A DNA stretch of 35,327 nucleotides from positions 1 to 35,327 of the forward strand of contig CAZDCZ010000026.1 in NCBI GenBank assembly GCA_964504155.1, written 5' to 3'. Every line of letters starts with the position of its first letter. Positions within the stretch are counted from its first letter, which is position 1. This document shows positions 17,152-25,308 of this stretch, one piece after another. The position numbers were made by a program, and so were the translations under genes. The stretch comes from CAZDCZ01 sp964504155 (lineage in GTDB: Bacteria > Bacteroidota > Bacteroidia > Bacteroidales > UBA12077). The notes beneath the pieces were generated by a model, which was not told the origin of the DNA, did no database searches, and was given only the letters and a program-made list of their open reading frames with translations.

Positions 17152-17183
17152 ATGACAATAATTTGGCCTTTTTAGACAGCCTC
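17152..17183 (-). repeat. IS end sequence shared with the MITE and the IS1595 remnant
   Basis: Read on the minus strand it starts GAGGCTGTCTAAAAAGG and ends TTATTGTCAT. It is 25/27 identical to 4642-4668 and similar to 13233-13260. It forms the right boundary of the decayed transposase region, 34 bp from the end of the universal stress protein gene. Confidence 0.7.
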
Positions 17184-17216
17184 ATTTTAAATTTTGTGTG
17201 TTTTTATACTTATATT

Positions 17217-18074
17217 TTAACCTGCATTTGTGCTAAATTGCCCCGAAATACGAAGTTCTTTAGGAGTAATACTTAATACCGGGATGCCCGATTTGTTAAG
17301 CATTTGCTGAGCATAGCTTCCAATAACAAAGTTAGTGAAACTAACAGATTGTTCTGTCATTATTGATATTAAATTGGCATTGTTTTCTTCGGCATATTTT
17401 AAGGTAATATCAGTAATATTATTGCCGACAATAATATCAGTTACATAATCTATTTTTCTTTCTTTAAGGTAATCGCATACCTGATTTGAGTAAGATAAAA
17501 TCTTATTTTTAATATCTTTTAAATCAGAACTTGTTACTCCTAAAACATGTACTCTGGCATTAAATTTCTTTGCTATATCGGCTGTAATAGGAACTTTTTG
17601 TCGGGTATCTGAAGTAATATCTAGAGGTAGTACTATTTCGTTAAAAGAACTGGGAACTGCTGAACCTCTAATAGAGATTACAGGGCGAAAAGTTGCCGAA
17701 ATTATTTTAAAAGAGTTACTGCCAATAAATAATTGTTCGAAACCCGATGCTCCATGAGTTGAAGAAATAATAAATGATTCATCGAACGACTCGGCTTGGT
17801 TTACAACTTCTTTATAAATTTTTCCTGTTTTTATTATATACGATAATTTTATTCCTTCCGAGAGTTTAGGAGTATATTCAAAAATAATATGGTCGAACTG
17901 GCGCACAGCATATTTATATTCACCATCTTTAGTTCCCGGATGATAATCGGTACTCTTTTTTTGTACATAAACTAATTGTATGTGTGCCGAGTATTTTTCG
18001 GCTAAAATAAGGGCTAGATCTAAACCGTGAAGCGATTCTTTAGAAAAATCTATGGGTACAATTATTCGTGTCAT
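17217..18074 (-). CDS. Universal stress protein with two Usp domains
   Basis: A 285-residue cytoplasmic protein composed of tandem Usp domains (about 1-140 and 146-275). The first begins TRIIVPIDFSKESLHGLDLALILAE and has the nucleotide-binding type segment STHGASGFEQLFIGSNSFKII. The second keeps LPLDIT and NFVIGSYAQQMLNKSGIPVLSI but its glycine-rich loop is degenerate, so ATP binding there is doubtful. A TAnnTTTG box lies 49 bp upstream of the start. Its function is a general stress-linked role; no specific partner can be inferred. Confidence 0.88.
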   Translation of the reverse strand: MTRIIVPIDFSKESLHGLDLALILAEKYSAHIQLVYVQKKSTDYHPGTKDGEYKYAVRQFDHIIFEYTPKLSEGIKLSYIIKTGKIYKEVVNQAESFDESFIISSTHGASGFEQLFIGSNSFKIISATFRPVISIRGSAVPSSFNEIVLPLDITSDTRQKVPITADIAKKFNARVHVLGVTSSDLKDIKNKILSYSNQVCDYLKERKIDYVTDIIVGNNITDITLKYAEENNANLISIMTEQSVSFTNFVIGSYAQQMLNKSGIPVLSITPKELRISGQFSTNAG

Positions 18075-18122
18075 AACGTTCGTTTTACAATTTTACTAAA
18101 GTTATAACTTTTTTTATAAATA

Positions 18123-18130
18123 CAAATATA
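18123..18130 (-). promoter_or_regulatory. -7 promoter box of the universal stress protein gene
   Basis: Minus strand TATATTTG, an exact TAnnTTTG match, between the lspA terminator hairpin and the usp start codon. No TTG at the expected upstream spacing. Confidence 0.45.
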
Positions 18131-18205
18131 AAAAGAATTAATAATTAAGAATATTTGAGCAGGCTAATGCGCTTATGTTATGTATATTATCAGTATGGCT
18201 TGTGT

Positions 18206-18230
18206 GAAAAATTATTATATCCTAATAATT
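18206..18230 (-). terminator. Probable terminator of lspA
   Basis: AATTATTA (18210-18217) and TAATAATT (18223-18230) form an 8-bp AT-only stem with a 5-nt loop overlapping the lspA stop codon. On the minus strand it is followed by TTTT. Confidence 0.45.
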
Positions 18231-18837
18231 AATATTTTTTAAAGAATGTTTTTTTAAACAGTAAAATGTAAATTACTCCTATCGTAATAACCGAGTCGGC
18301 AATATTAAAAACAGGACGAAAAAATATATAATCGGTATTTCCAATTAAAGGAAACCAACTGGGATAGTGCCCTCTAATAATAGGGAAGTAAAACATATCT
18401 ACAACTTTTCCGTGTAGTAAGGATGAATATCCTCCTTCTTGAGGCATAAACGATGCTATTTGGTAAAAGAAACTATCGTTAAACAATACACCGTAAAATG
18501 TGCTGTCAATAATATTTCCTATTGCTCCTGCTAGAATTAGCGATATACTATAAATTACTCCTTTGGGAGCATTTTGTTTAATTAATTTCGATAAATAATA
18601 TGCAATGCCACTAATAGCTGCAATTCTGAATAAACTTAAGAAAAGTTTACCAAATTGTCCCCAAAATTCGAATCCAAAAGCCATCCCATTATTTTCGGTA
18701 AAATGTATTATAAACCAATTGCCAAGAATACTATATTCTTGCCCCAAAACCATATGGGTTTTTATCCATATTTTTAAACCCTGATCAATTAATAGTATTA
18801 AAAAAATTAATAATAAAGATTTTTTACCTACCGACAT
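18229..18837 (-). CDS. lspA: Lipoprotein signal peptidase LspA
   Basis: A 202-residue inner-membrane aspartic protease from the ATG at 18837. Four hydrophobic segments are visible. The family boxes are present: IDQGLKIWI, TENNGMAFGF, GAIGNIIDSTFYG (first catalytic Asp) and FNIADSVITIG (second catalytic Asp). It is longer than E. coli LspA (164 residues) because of the loop between the catalytic aspartates, common in Bacteroidota. It removes signal peptides from lipoproteins such as PstS in this window. The upstream ATG (18864) is rejected because the TAnnTTTG box at 18862-18869 covers it. Confidence 0.93.
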   Translation of the reverse strand: MSVGKKSLLLIFLILLIDQGLKIWIKTHMVLGQEYSILGNWFIIHFTENNGMAFGFEFWGQFGKLFLSLFRIAAISGIAYYLSKLIKQNAPKGVIYSISLILAGAIGNIIDSTFYGVLFNDSFFYQIASFMPQEGGYSSLLHGKVVDMFYFPIIRGHYPSWFPLIGNTDYIFFRPVFNIADSVITIGVIYILLFKKTFFKKY

Positions 18838-18861
18838 TTTTTGTGTTTTAAGTTGCGCTTG

Positions 18862-18869
18862 CAAATCTA
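18862..18869 (-). promoter_or_regulatory. -7 promoter box of lspA
   Basis: Minus strand TAGATTTG, exact TAnnTTTG, 24 bp upstream of the chosen ATG and overlapping the upstream ATG. With the strong hairpin at 18890-18926 it suggests that lspA is transcribed separately from the dksA-like gene. Confidence 0.5.
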
Positions 18870-18889
18870 TTTAAATTTTTTGTTAAAAA

Positions 18890-18926
18890 TTAAAATGATT
18901 GAAATAATAAATTTCAATCATTTTAA
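18890..18926 (-). terminator. Terminator of the dksA-like gene
   Basis: A perfect 16-bp inverted repeat (18890-18905 and 18911-18926) with a 5-nt loop, 24 bp past the stop codon. On the minus strand it is followed by TTTTTAACA. The length and perfection of the stem make it the best hairpin in the housekeeping region. Confidence 0.7.
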
Positions 18927-18950
18927 TATCTTTCTTTTTAATGAAATTTT

Positions 18951-19328
18951 TTATCGTTGATTTTGTTTGGCTTCAATACTCAATGTAGCATGAGGTACAG
19001 CACGTAATCTTTCTTTCGATATAAGTTTCCCTGTTTCGCGACAAATACCATAAGTTTTGTTCTCTATTCGTACTAATGCTGCTTGCAAATGTTGAATAAA
19101 TTTTTGTTGACGCTGTGCCAGTCTTCCTGCTTCTTCTTTAGAAAGAGTGGCAGCTCCTTCTTCAAGAACTTTAAAGGTAGGAGATGTATCTTCAGTATCG
19201 TTACTTTCGCTATGAGTAATTGTCTTTTTTAGTATATCAAAATCTGTTTTAGCCTTTTCTAACTTTTCAAGTATTAGATTTTTAAATTCTACTAATTCTT
19301 CGTCTGTATATCTTCCCTTTTCAGTCAT
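18951..19328 (-). CDS. TraR/DksA-family protein lacking a complete zinc finger
   Basis: A 125-residue RNA-polymerase secondary-channel factor. The N-terminal two-thirds is a charged coiled coil (about 8-85) and the C-terminal segment YGICRETGKLISKERLRAVPHATLSIEAK is the typical DksA globular region. Of the four zinc-ligand cysteines only one remains; Thr and others occupy the other positions, as is usual for Bacteroidota homologues. It probably modulates transcription initiation with ppGpp, but this is family knowledge and not visible here. It lies 63 bp after ileS and ahead of lspA, a gene order often seen in the phylum. Confidence 0.87.
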   Translation of the reverse strand: MTEKGRYTDEELVEFKNLILEKLEKAKTDFDILKKTITHSESNDTEDTSPTFKVLEEGAATLSKEEAGRLAQRQQKFIQHLQAALVRIENKTYGICRETGKLISKERLRAVPHATLSIEAKQNQR

Positions 19329-19391
19329 GATCTTAGATTTTAAAAATTTGAACCTAAAGATAATATTTTTTTTAAATAAAAAAATTATTAT

Positions 19392-22300
19392 TTAGTTTAT
19401 CTTACTAACTTTAATATACGTTTTTATTTCGTCATTAATTTCTATGATATTTGTAGATTCTTGGTCTGATTTTTCAACTAAATTAATCTCAAGTGCTAAA
19501 GTTTGTGTGCTAATATATTCAAGATGTTTAGTAATAGCATTATTTATCTTATAGTGCTTTTGAATATCAATAATTATTTTATCAGTTACTTCGAAATTAC
19601 TATCTTTTCTAATGTTTTGAATTCTGTTAATTAGTTCTCGGGCAATTCCTTCGTCGCGTAAATCTTCTGTAATATTAATGTCTAATGCTACTGTAAGATC
19701 ATTGTCGTTAGTAACTAACCAACCCGGAATATCTTCCGATGAGATATCAACATCTGAAATTGATAAGTCAATATTTTTTTCTTTTGTTTCTATATAGAAA
19801 TGTCCTTCTTTTTCGAAATGTATAATATCTTCTTGCGACATTTGATTTACGGCTTTCGAAATTTCTTTCATTTGCTTACCGTATTTTGGTCCGAGTGTTT
19901 TAAAGTTAGGCTTAATTTTTTTAACTAAAATTCCTGATGTATCGCTAATATATTCTACATCTTTAACATTTACTTCGTTAAATACAAGGTCTTTTATAGC
20001 TTCAAATTTCTCTTTAAATTCATTATTTAATATTGGTATCATTATTTTGCTTAAAGGCTGTCGTACTTTGATACTTACTTTTCGGCGTAATGCAAGTATC
20101 ATCGACGATATACGTTGGGCGATATTCATTCTTTCTTCTAAATCTTTATCAATAAAATTGGCATTATATTTTGGAAAATCGGCTATGTGTACCGATTCAA
20201 AATTTTCATTTTTATTTACCGATATTAAATCTAAATATAGTCTGTCGGAAAAGAATGGAGCGAATGGTGCTATCAATTTGGCAACAGTTTTTAAACATGT
20301 GTATAATGTTTGATAGGCCGAAATTTTATCTTGCGAATATTTTCCTCCCCAATATCTTTTTCTGTTTAGTCGAACATACCAGTTACTTAGATTTTCGCTT
20401 ACAAAATTCTGAATTGTTCGTGCCGCTTTTGTTGGTTCGTAATTATCTAAATTTTCTGTTACTTCTTTTGTTAGCGAATTAAGTATTGATAGTATCCAAC
20501 GGTCTATTTCAGGTCTTTCGTTTAATGGAATTTCCTTTTCTTCGAAAGTAAAATTATCTACATTGGCATATAAAGAAAAGAATGAGTAAGTATTATATAA
20601 AGTGCCAAAAAATTTTCTCCTTACTTCATCAACACCATTTTCGTCAAATTTCAGATTATCCCACGGTTGAGCATTTGATATCATATACCATCTAAGGGCG
20701 TCTGTTCCGTGTTTTTCTATTGTCGAGAATGGGTCAACAGCATTGCCTAAACGCTTCGACATTTTTGCTCCTTTTTTGTCTAATACTAATCCGTTCGAGA
20801 TAATATTTTTAAATGCTACCGAATCGAAAAGCATTACTGCTATTGCATGTAGAGTAAAAAACCAACCTCTTGTTTGATCAACTCCTTCGGCAATATAATC
20901 GGCAGGAAATACCGAACCAAAATTCTCTTTATTCTCAAAAGGATAATGTGCTTGTGCATATGGCATAGCTCCCGAATCGAACCAAACATCTATTAAGTCG
21001 GTTTCGCGTTGCATTTTTTTGCCTTTTGGCGATACTAGAATAATATCATCAACAAATGGTCTGTGCAAATCGAATTTTTCGTAATTTTCTTTCGAATTAT
21101 CATTATCAACAAAATCGACTAAAAGATTTTTTTTCATAAATCCTGCTTTTATCGATTTATCGATTTCATCTTTTAATTCTTTTACCGAACCAATACATAT
21201 TTGTTCTGAATGGTCGTTTGTTGCCCATATTGGCAAAGGAGTTCCCCAGTATCTCGATCGCGAAAGATTCCAATCTACCAAATTCTCTAACCATTTACCA
21301 AATCTTCCTGTTCCTGTCGATTCCGGTTTCCAGTTAATTGTAGCGTTTTTCGATAGTAGCTTGTCTTTTACAGCTGTAGTTTTTATAAACCACGAATCGA
21401 GAGGATAATAAAGAACCGGTTTGTCGGTTCTCCAGCAATGAGGATACGAGTGTTCGTATTTTTCTATTTTAAATGCTTTATTATCTTTTTTAAGTTTTAC
21501 AGCAATATCAACATCGAGAGAAGGAGTGTTTTTGTCGGCATTTTCCAGATATTCATTTTTAACATATCGTCCGCTGAATTCTTTCATTCCGTCTATAAAT
21601 CTTCCTTGTTTATCGACTAATGTTAAAGACCCTATGCCATTTTGCTTGGCGGCTCTAAAGTCGTCGGCACCAAAACTTGGGGCAAGATGTACAATGCCTG
21701 TTCCATCTTCGGTAGTAACAAAGTCGGCTATTATAACTTTAAAAGCATCTCCATCGGTAGGTTGATGATAAGGAAGTAATTGTTCGTATCTTATTCCTTC
21801 GAGATCGGTTCCTAAAAATTCGCAGATTACTTTATATGGTATTTTCTTTTCTCCTTTTTTATAATCTTCTAATTTAAGGTCTTTATTTTCTTCCGAGAAA
21901 AATTTGCCTAATAGCGATTTAGCTAAAATAACAGTAATTGCTTCTCCGGTATATTGATTAAAAGTACGTACTTTTACATAATGAATGCCTTTACCAACGC
22001 CCAATGCTGTGTTCGATGGTAATGTCCAAGGAGTAGTTGTCCATGCAATAAAGAATAAGTCGGTATCTATATTTTTAAAAAGAAATTCTGACTTATCGTT
22101 TCTTAGTACTTTTATTTGTGCTACTATGGTTGTGTCTTTTACATCGCGGTAACAACCCGGTTGGTTTAATTCGTGTGTGCTTAAACCTGTTCCTGCGGCA
22201 GGCGAAAATGGCTGAATACTATATCCTTTATAAAGAAGTTTCTTCTTATATAATTCTTTTAATAAGTACCATACAGATTCTATATATCTATTATCGTAAG

Positions 22301-22754
22301 TAATATACGGATCGTCCATATTTACCCAATAACCCATTTTATGAGTAAGGTCTTTCCATATATCTGTATATTTCATTACTTCTTTACGGCAGGTATCGTT
22401 ATATTCTTTTACCGAGATAGATTTTCCGATATCTTCTTTGGTAATACCTAATTTCTTTTCAACTGCTAATTCAACAGGTAAACCATGAGTATCCCATCCT
22501 GCTTTTCTTTTAACAAGAAATCCTTTCATCGTTTTATATCGGCAGAAAATATCTTTTATGGTACGTGCCATTACATGATGAATTCCGGGCATTCCATTTG
22601 CCGAAGGTGGACCTTCATAAAATACAAAAGTTGGTTTTCCTTCACGAGTACTTATACTCTTATGAAACATATCTTTTTTATCCCAATCTTTAAGGATGTC
22701 TTTATTTATTTGCGATAAATCTAATTTTTTGTATTCAGGAAAATTCTTACTCAT
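19392..22754 (-). CDS. ileS: Isoleucyl-tRNA synthetase
   Basis: A 1120-residue class I synthetase from the ATG at 22754. The HIGH-type signature is PSANGMPGIHH (residues 50-60), with RKAGWDTHGLPVE following, the editing (CP1) domain in the middle (WTTTPWTLPSN, GTGIVHLAPSFGADD), the KMSKS-type loop KMSKRLGN at about 662-669, and the anticodon-binding domain after residue 720. Length and the KMSKR loop fit the longer, eukaryote-like IleS2 branch; that assignment is inference. The ATG at 22796 is excluded since the promoter -7 box (22794-22801) overlaps it. It is probably cotranscribed with the dksA-like gene. Confidence 0.96.
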   Translation of the reverse strand: MSKNFPEYKKLDLSQINKDILKDWDKKDMFHKSISTREGKPTFVFYEGPPSANGMPGIHHVMARTIKDIFCRYKTMKGFLVKRKAGWDTHGLPVELAVEKKLGITKEDIGKSISVKEYNDTCRKEVMKYTDIWKDLTHKMGYWVNMDDPYITYDNRYIESVWYLLKELYKKKLLYKGYSIQPFSPAAGTGLSTHELNQPGCYRDVKDTTIVAQIKVLRNDKSEFLFKNIDTDLFFIAWTTTPWTLPSNTALGVGKGIHYVKVRTFNQYTGEAITVILAKSLLGKFFSEENKDLKLEDYKKGEKKIPYKVICEFLGTDLEGIRYEQLLPYHQPTDGDAFKVIIADFVTTEDGTGIVHLAPSFGADDFRAAKQNGIGSLTLVDKQGRFIDGMKEFSGRYVKNEYLENADKNTPSLDVDIAVKLKKDNKAFKIEKYEHSYPHCWRTDKPVLYYPLDSWFIKTTAVKDKLLSKNATINWKPESTGTGRFGKWLENLVDWNLSRSRYWGTPLPIWATNDHSEQICIGSVKELKDEIDKSIKAGFMKKNLLVDFVDNDNSKENYEKFDLHRPFVDDIILVSPKGKKMQRETDLIDVWFDSGAMPYAQAHYPFENKENFGSVFPADYIAEGVDQTRGWFFTLHAIAVMLFDSVAFKNIISNGLVLDKKGAKMSKRLGNAVDPFSTIEKHGTDALRWYMISNAQPWDNLKFDENGVDEVRRKFFGTLYNTYSFFSLYANVDNFTFEEKEIPLNERPEIDRWILSILNSLTKEVTENLDNYEPTKAARTIQNFVSENLSNWYVRLNRKRYWGGKYSQDKISAYQTLYTCLKTVAKLIAPFAPFFSDRLYLDLISVNKNENFESVHIADFPKYNANFIDKDLEERMNIAQRISSMILALRRKVSIKVRQPLSKIMIPILNNEFKEKFEAIKDLVFNEVNVKDVEYISDTSGILVKKIKPNFKTLGPKYGKQMKEISKAVNQMSQEDIIHFEKEGHFYIETKEKNIDLSISDVDISSEDIPGWLVTNDNDLTVALDINITEDLRDEGIARELINRIQNIRKDSNFEVTDKIIIDIQKHYKINNAITKHLEYISTQTLALEINLVEKSDQESTNIIEINDEIKTYIKVSKIN

Positions 22755-22793
22755 CAGATTATATTTTAATGTGTTATAATATCTTAAAGTTTG

Positions 22794-22824
22794 CAAAGAT
22801 AAATTTATATAGTAAAAAAAACAA
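22794..22824 (-). promoter_or_regulatory. Promoter of ileS
   Basis: On the minus strand TTG (22822-22824), a 20-bp spacer and TATCTTTG (22794-22801): a perfect Bacteroidota promoter, with the same spacing as the tetR promoter. It implies transcription from about 22787 and a leader of about 33 nt before the ATG at 22754. Confidence 0.8.
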
Positions 22825-22944
22825 TCAAATACCTGTTAAAGACAATAAATATTATTACAATTTAGTAGTATTTTTGTTTGTTCTGAATGTAATTGAAAGA
22901 TTTATAAACAATTGCATTTTATAAACTTAAAATATACAACTAAT

Positions 22945-22974
22945 AAATTTGGAGTTTTTAAGAACCCCAAATTT
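22945..22974 (-). terminator. Terminator-like hairpin
   Basis: Arms 22945-22956 and 22963-22974 pair with one mismatch around a 6-nt loop. The T tail on the minus strand is poor (TTTATTAG). It could end transcription from the intron/IS debris to its right. No intact gene now uses it. Confidence 0.4.
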
Positions 22975-23049
22975 GGGTATTTATAAATCGGGATTATTCG
23001 CATTGCTTCCCACTATCCATAGTACATTCATGCAATTTGTCACACTTTT

Positions 23050-23130
23050 GGTCAAGTAGCCAAAGGGAATTTCACCCTAAGCCTCTCACAGAACTGCACT
23101 TGACAATCTCTCGTCATACGGCTCTTCGTA
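23050..23130 (-). ncRNA. 3' end of a group II intron (domains V and VI)
   Basis: The minus strand from 23124 down to 23091 is a 34-nt domain V: it begins GAGCCG with the AGC catalytic triad, has a distal stem closed by a GAGA (GNRA) tetraloop, a two-base AA bulge on the 3' side, and ends AGTTC. One C/A mismatch and several G/U pairs in the basal stem suggest decay. Downstream is TGTGAGAGGC and a domain VI-like hairpin (AGGG..CCCT) ending near CTACTTGACC. The rest of the intron, including domains I-IV and the reverse transcriptase, is absent: homology upstream stops within about 10 bases and IS4 sequence begins. Confidence 0.75.
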
Positions 23131-23590
23131 TGAGTTAAACAACCAAAAGACTTTTACAGTCTTATTCTTATGTGGTATAAACACTTTGAAATTATTTCGA
23201 ATACGTATGTAATACCGCAAATTATTTTCATTTAAAAAAGCTAACCATTGCTTTCCAATAAACTCTCTATCAGCAACAATACAATCAATAGTATCTTTAA
23301 CAAATAGATTAATATACCTGTTAATTAAATCAATACGTTCTTTAGAATTTTAATTGCCTCTTTTTGGCAGCATACTAAACACTAACGAAAATGCAACGTC
23401 GTGATATACAACACCTAACACAAATACATTAATGTCAATTTGTCCAAATTTCCAGTTAGTACGGTCAATTGATAAAGTTTACTTCTCTTTTGATGGCAAT
23501 AGATTGAATATAACCTAGTATAATGTTAGAATCAAAAGTAAACCTAGCAATAAATCCTTGAATACGTCTAAGCGATGAACCTGCTTATAA
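23125..23590 (-). pseudogene. Truncated IS4-family transposase
   Basis: On the minus strand, from about 23590, fragments SLRRIQGFIARF, SIDRTNWKFGQIDINVFVLG, SKERIDLINRYINLF and DCIVADREFIGKQWLAFL match DDE transposases of the IS4 family; the first two catalytic aspartates are in SIDRTNW and VADREF. There is a frameshift near 23478 and an in-frame TAA near 23350. Homology ends at the group II intron remnant (about 23125), before the catalytic Glu region. Either the intron entered the transposase gene and was later deleted, or two broken elements were joined. Confidence 0.72.
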
Positions 23591-23800
23591 TAAAGTACTA
23601 ATTAATTTAACTTTGAATAATTAATGTAATTAGTTAAAATTTAATTTTTATTTTTTATTTCGAAAATATGTATATTAAATCGTAATTAGTATTAATTTTG
23701 AATTTAAATAATATATTATCCGTTAAATAATTTTATAGGAAATTTAAAGGAAGCAAATCAATTTATTGCATACATTTTTTGTAAATACATTTTTTAGTAC
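23591..23800 (+). promoter_or_regulatory. Upstream region of mlaEF with two -7-like boxes
   Basis: Exact TAnnTTTG matches occur at 23608-23615 (TAACTTTG) and 23693-23700 (TAATTTTG); neither has a TTG 20 bp upstream. An 8-bp inverted repeat ACTAATTA/TAATTAGT (23597-23604, 23627-23634) brackets the first. The nearer box would give a leader of about 95 nt. Confidence 0.35.
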
Positions 23801-24541
23801 ATGAAGTTATTTTATCATATTGGCAGATATTTTTTACTAATGTCGCATGTTTTTTCTAAACCCGATAAATATAGAGTTTTTTATAAACAGACTATTCGCG
23901 AAATTGAATCTTTGGGTATAGACTCAATTGGAATTGTTACAATTATTTCTGTATTTATGGGTGCTATAATTACAATTCAAACAGCTTACAATACAGATAA
24001 TCCATTATATCCCAGTTATTTAATAGGCTTGACGGTCAGAGATACTTTGTTGTTAGAATTTTCGTCAACAATTATTGCATTAATTCTTGCCGGAAAAATA
24101 GGGTCGAATATTGCATCAGAGATTGGAACAATGAGAATAACTGAGCAAATTGATGCTCTGGAAATTATGGGAGTTAATTCGGCAAATTATTTAATCTTAC
24201 CTAAAATTATTGCAGCCATATTTTTTCTCCCATTTTTAACGATTATAAGTATTTTTATTGGTTTGTTTGGAGGTTGGATCGCCGGAGTATCGACAGGAGT
24301 CATTAGTACACAAGATTATATTTACGGTATTCAATATGCGTTTACTCCATATTATATAATTTATGGTTTGATTAAGGTCTCTGTTTTTGCTTTCATTATT
24401 ACATCTATTTCGTCATATTATGGGTATTATTCTCATGGAGGGTCTTTGGAAGTTGGTAAATCGAGTACTCTGGCCGTAGTAAACAGTAGTATATTCATAT
24501 TGGTTTTTAATCTTATTTTAACACAATTATTGCTTTCATGA
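23801..24541 (+). CDS. mlaE: MlaE-type permease of a lipid-transport ABC system
   Basis: A 246-residue integral membrane protein of the MlaE/YrbE family. Conserved segments are ESLGIDSIGIVTIISVFMGAIITIQ, the long glycine-rich AGKIGSNIASEIGTMRITEQIDALEIMGVN loop and the C-terminal transmembrane helices. It overlaps the ATPase gene by four bases (ATGA, 24538-24541). Family knowledge: MlaFEDB moves phospholipids between the inner and outer membranes. No mlaD or mlaB homologue lies next to it, which is common in Bacteroidota, where mlaD is often elsewhere. Confidence 0.92.
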   Translation: MKLFYHIGRYFLLMSHVFSKPDKYRVFYKQTIREIESLGIDSIGIVTIISVFMGAIITIQTAYNTDNPLYPSYLIGLTVRDTLLLEFSSTIIALILAGKIGSNIASEIGTMRITEQIDALEIMGVNSANYLILPKIIAAIFFLPFLTIISIFIGLFGGWIAGVSTGVISTQDYIYGIQYAFTPYYIIYGLIKVSVFAFIITSISSYYGYYSHGGSLEVGKSSTLAVVNSSIFILVFNLILTQLLLS

Positions 24542-25287
24542 TAGAAGTTAAAAACATTTATAAATCGTTTGAACATACAAATGTCTTAGAAAATATTTCT
24601 GAAACATTTGAAAAAGGAAAGGCAAACCTTATTATTGGTCAAAGTGGATCGGGAAAAACAGTATTACTTAAATCTATTATAGGTTTACATGATATAGATA
24701 GTGGAGAAATTGTTTTCGATGGTAAAGTTTTTAATAAAATGGATTTTAAAAAGAAAAAAACTATAAGAAAACAAATGGGTATGCTATTTCAAGGAGGGGC
24801 GTTATTCGATTCTAATACTGTTGAAGAAAATGTTATGTTTCCTCTCGATATGTTTACAGATATGACTTACGACGAAAAACGTGAAAGGGCTAATGAATGC
24901 TTAAAAAGAGTAGATATAATTAATAAAAACAATCTGTCTCCATCAGAAATTAGTGGAGGAATGAAGAAAAGAGTTGCTATTGCTCGTGCAATAGCCCTAA
25001 ATCCAAAATATTTATTTTGCGATGAACCAAATTCTGGGCTTGATCCTAAAACTGCAATTTTGATTGATAATTTAATAAAGGAAATAACAGAAGAATATAA
25101 TACAACTACAATAATTAATACTCATGACATGAATTCGGTATTAGCTATTGGCGATAAAGTAATATTTATTTATAATGGGAAAAAATGGTGGCAAGGAACT
25201 AATAATGATCTGTTTAAATCTGATAATAAGGAATTAAATGATTTTGTATTTGCATCGAAATTAGCTCAGAAAATTAAAGGTTTATAA
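24538..25287 (+). CDS. mlaF: MlaF-type ATP-binding protein
   Basis: A 249-residue ABC ATPase. Walker A GQSGSGKT (34-41), Q-loop GMLFQGGALFDSNTVEENV (the GALFDS stretch is typical of MlaF), signature ISGGMKKRVAIARA, Walker B LFCDEPNSGLDP and the switch histidine in NTHDMNSV. Its coupling to mlaE by overlap makes them a functional pair. It ends 21 bp from the convergent DUF4834 gene, with no obvious terminator between. Confidence 0.93.
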   Translation: MIEVKNIYKSFEHTNVLENISETFEKGKANLIIGQSGSGKTVLLKSIIGLHDIDSGEIVFDGKVFNKMDFKKKKTIRKQMGMLFQGGALFDSNTVEENVMFPLDMFTDMTYDEKRERANECLKRVDIINKNNLSPSEISGGMKKRVAIARAIALNPKYLFCDEPNSGLDPKTAILIDNLIKEITEEYNTTTIINTHDMNSVLAIGDKVIFIYNGKKWWQGTNNDLFKSDNKELNDFVFASKLAQKIKGL

Positions 25288-25308
25288 AATTATTAATATA
25301 CATTTTTG

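Larger units (their letters stand above)
16479..17183 (-). mobile_element. Decayed ISL3/ISAon1-type insertion sequence interrupted by the gap
   Basis: On the minus strand, from an end sequence GAGGCTGTCTAAAAAGGCC (17165-17183), the fragments LLGIKTVLRI, VIDCFHVQKLAYDAIQEIR, AYDLIHRLRMIYSHTKDKGI and KLAKWFNDI follow in several frames, matching DDE transposases of the ISL3 superfamily (ISAon1 type). The longest intact piece is 60 codons (16622-16804, minus) and stops at a TAA inside a conserved region; after it FKSFNAKI continues into the gap. To the left of the gap AKIYA followed by TAA (16479-16481) matches the usual C-terminus. Several frameshifts and stop codons show that it is inactive. 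Confidence 0.7.

Noticed and set aside
20047..22718. Several plus-strand frames of 60-103 codons opposite ileS
   Set aside because: They are shadows of a long, well-conserved gene on the other strand and show no coding signature.
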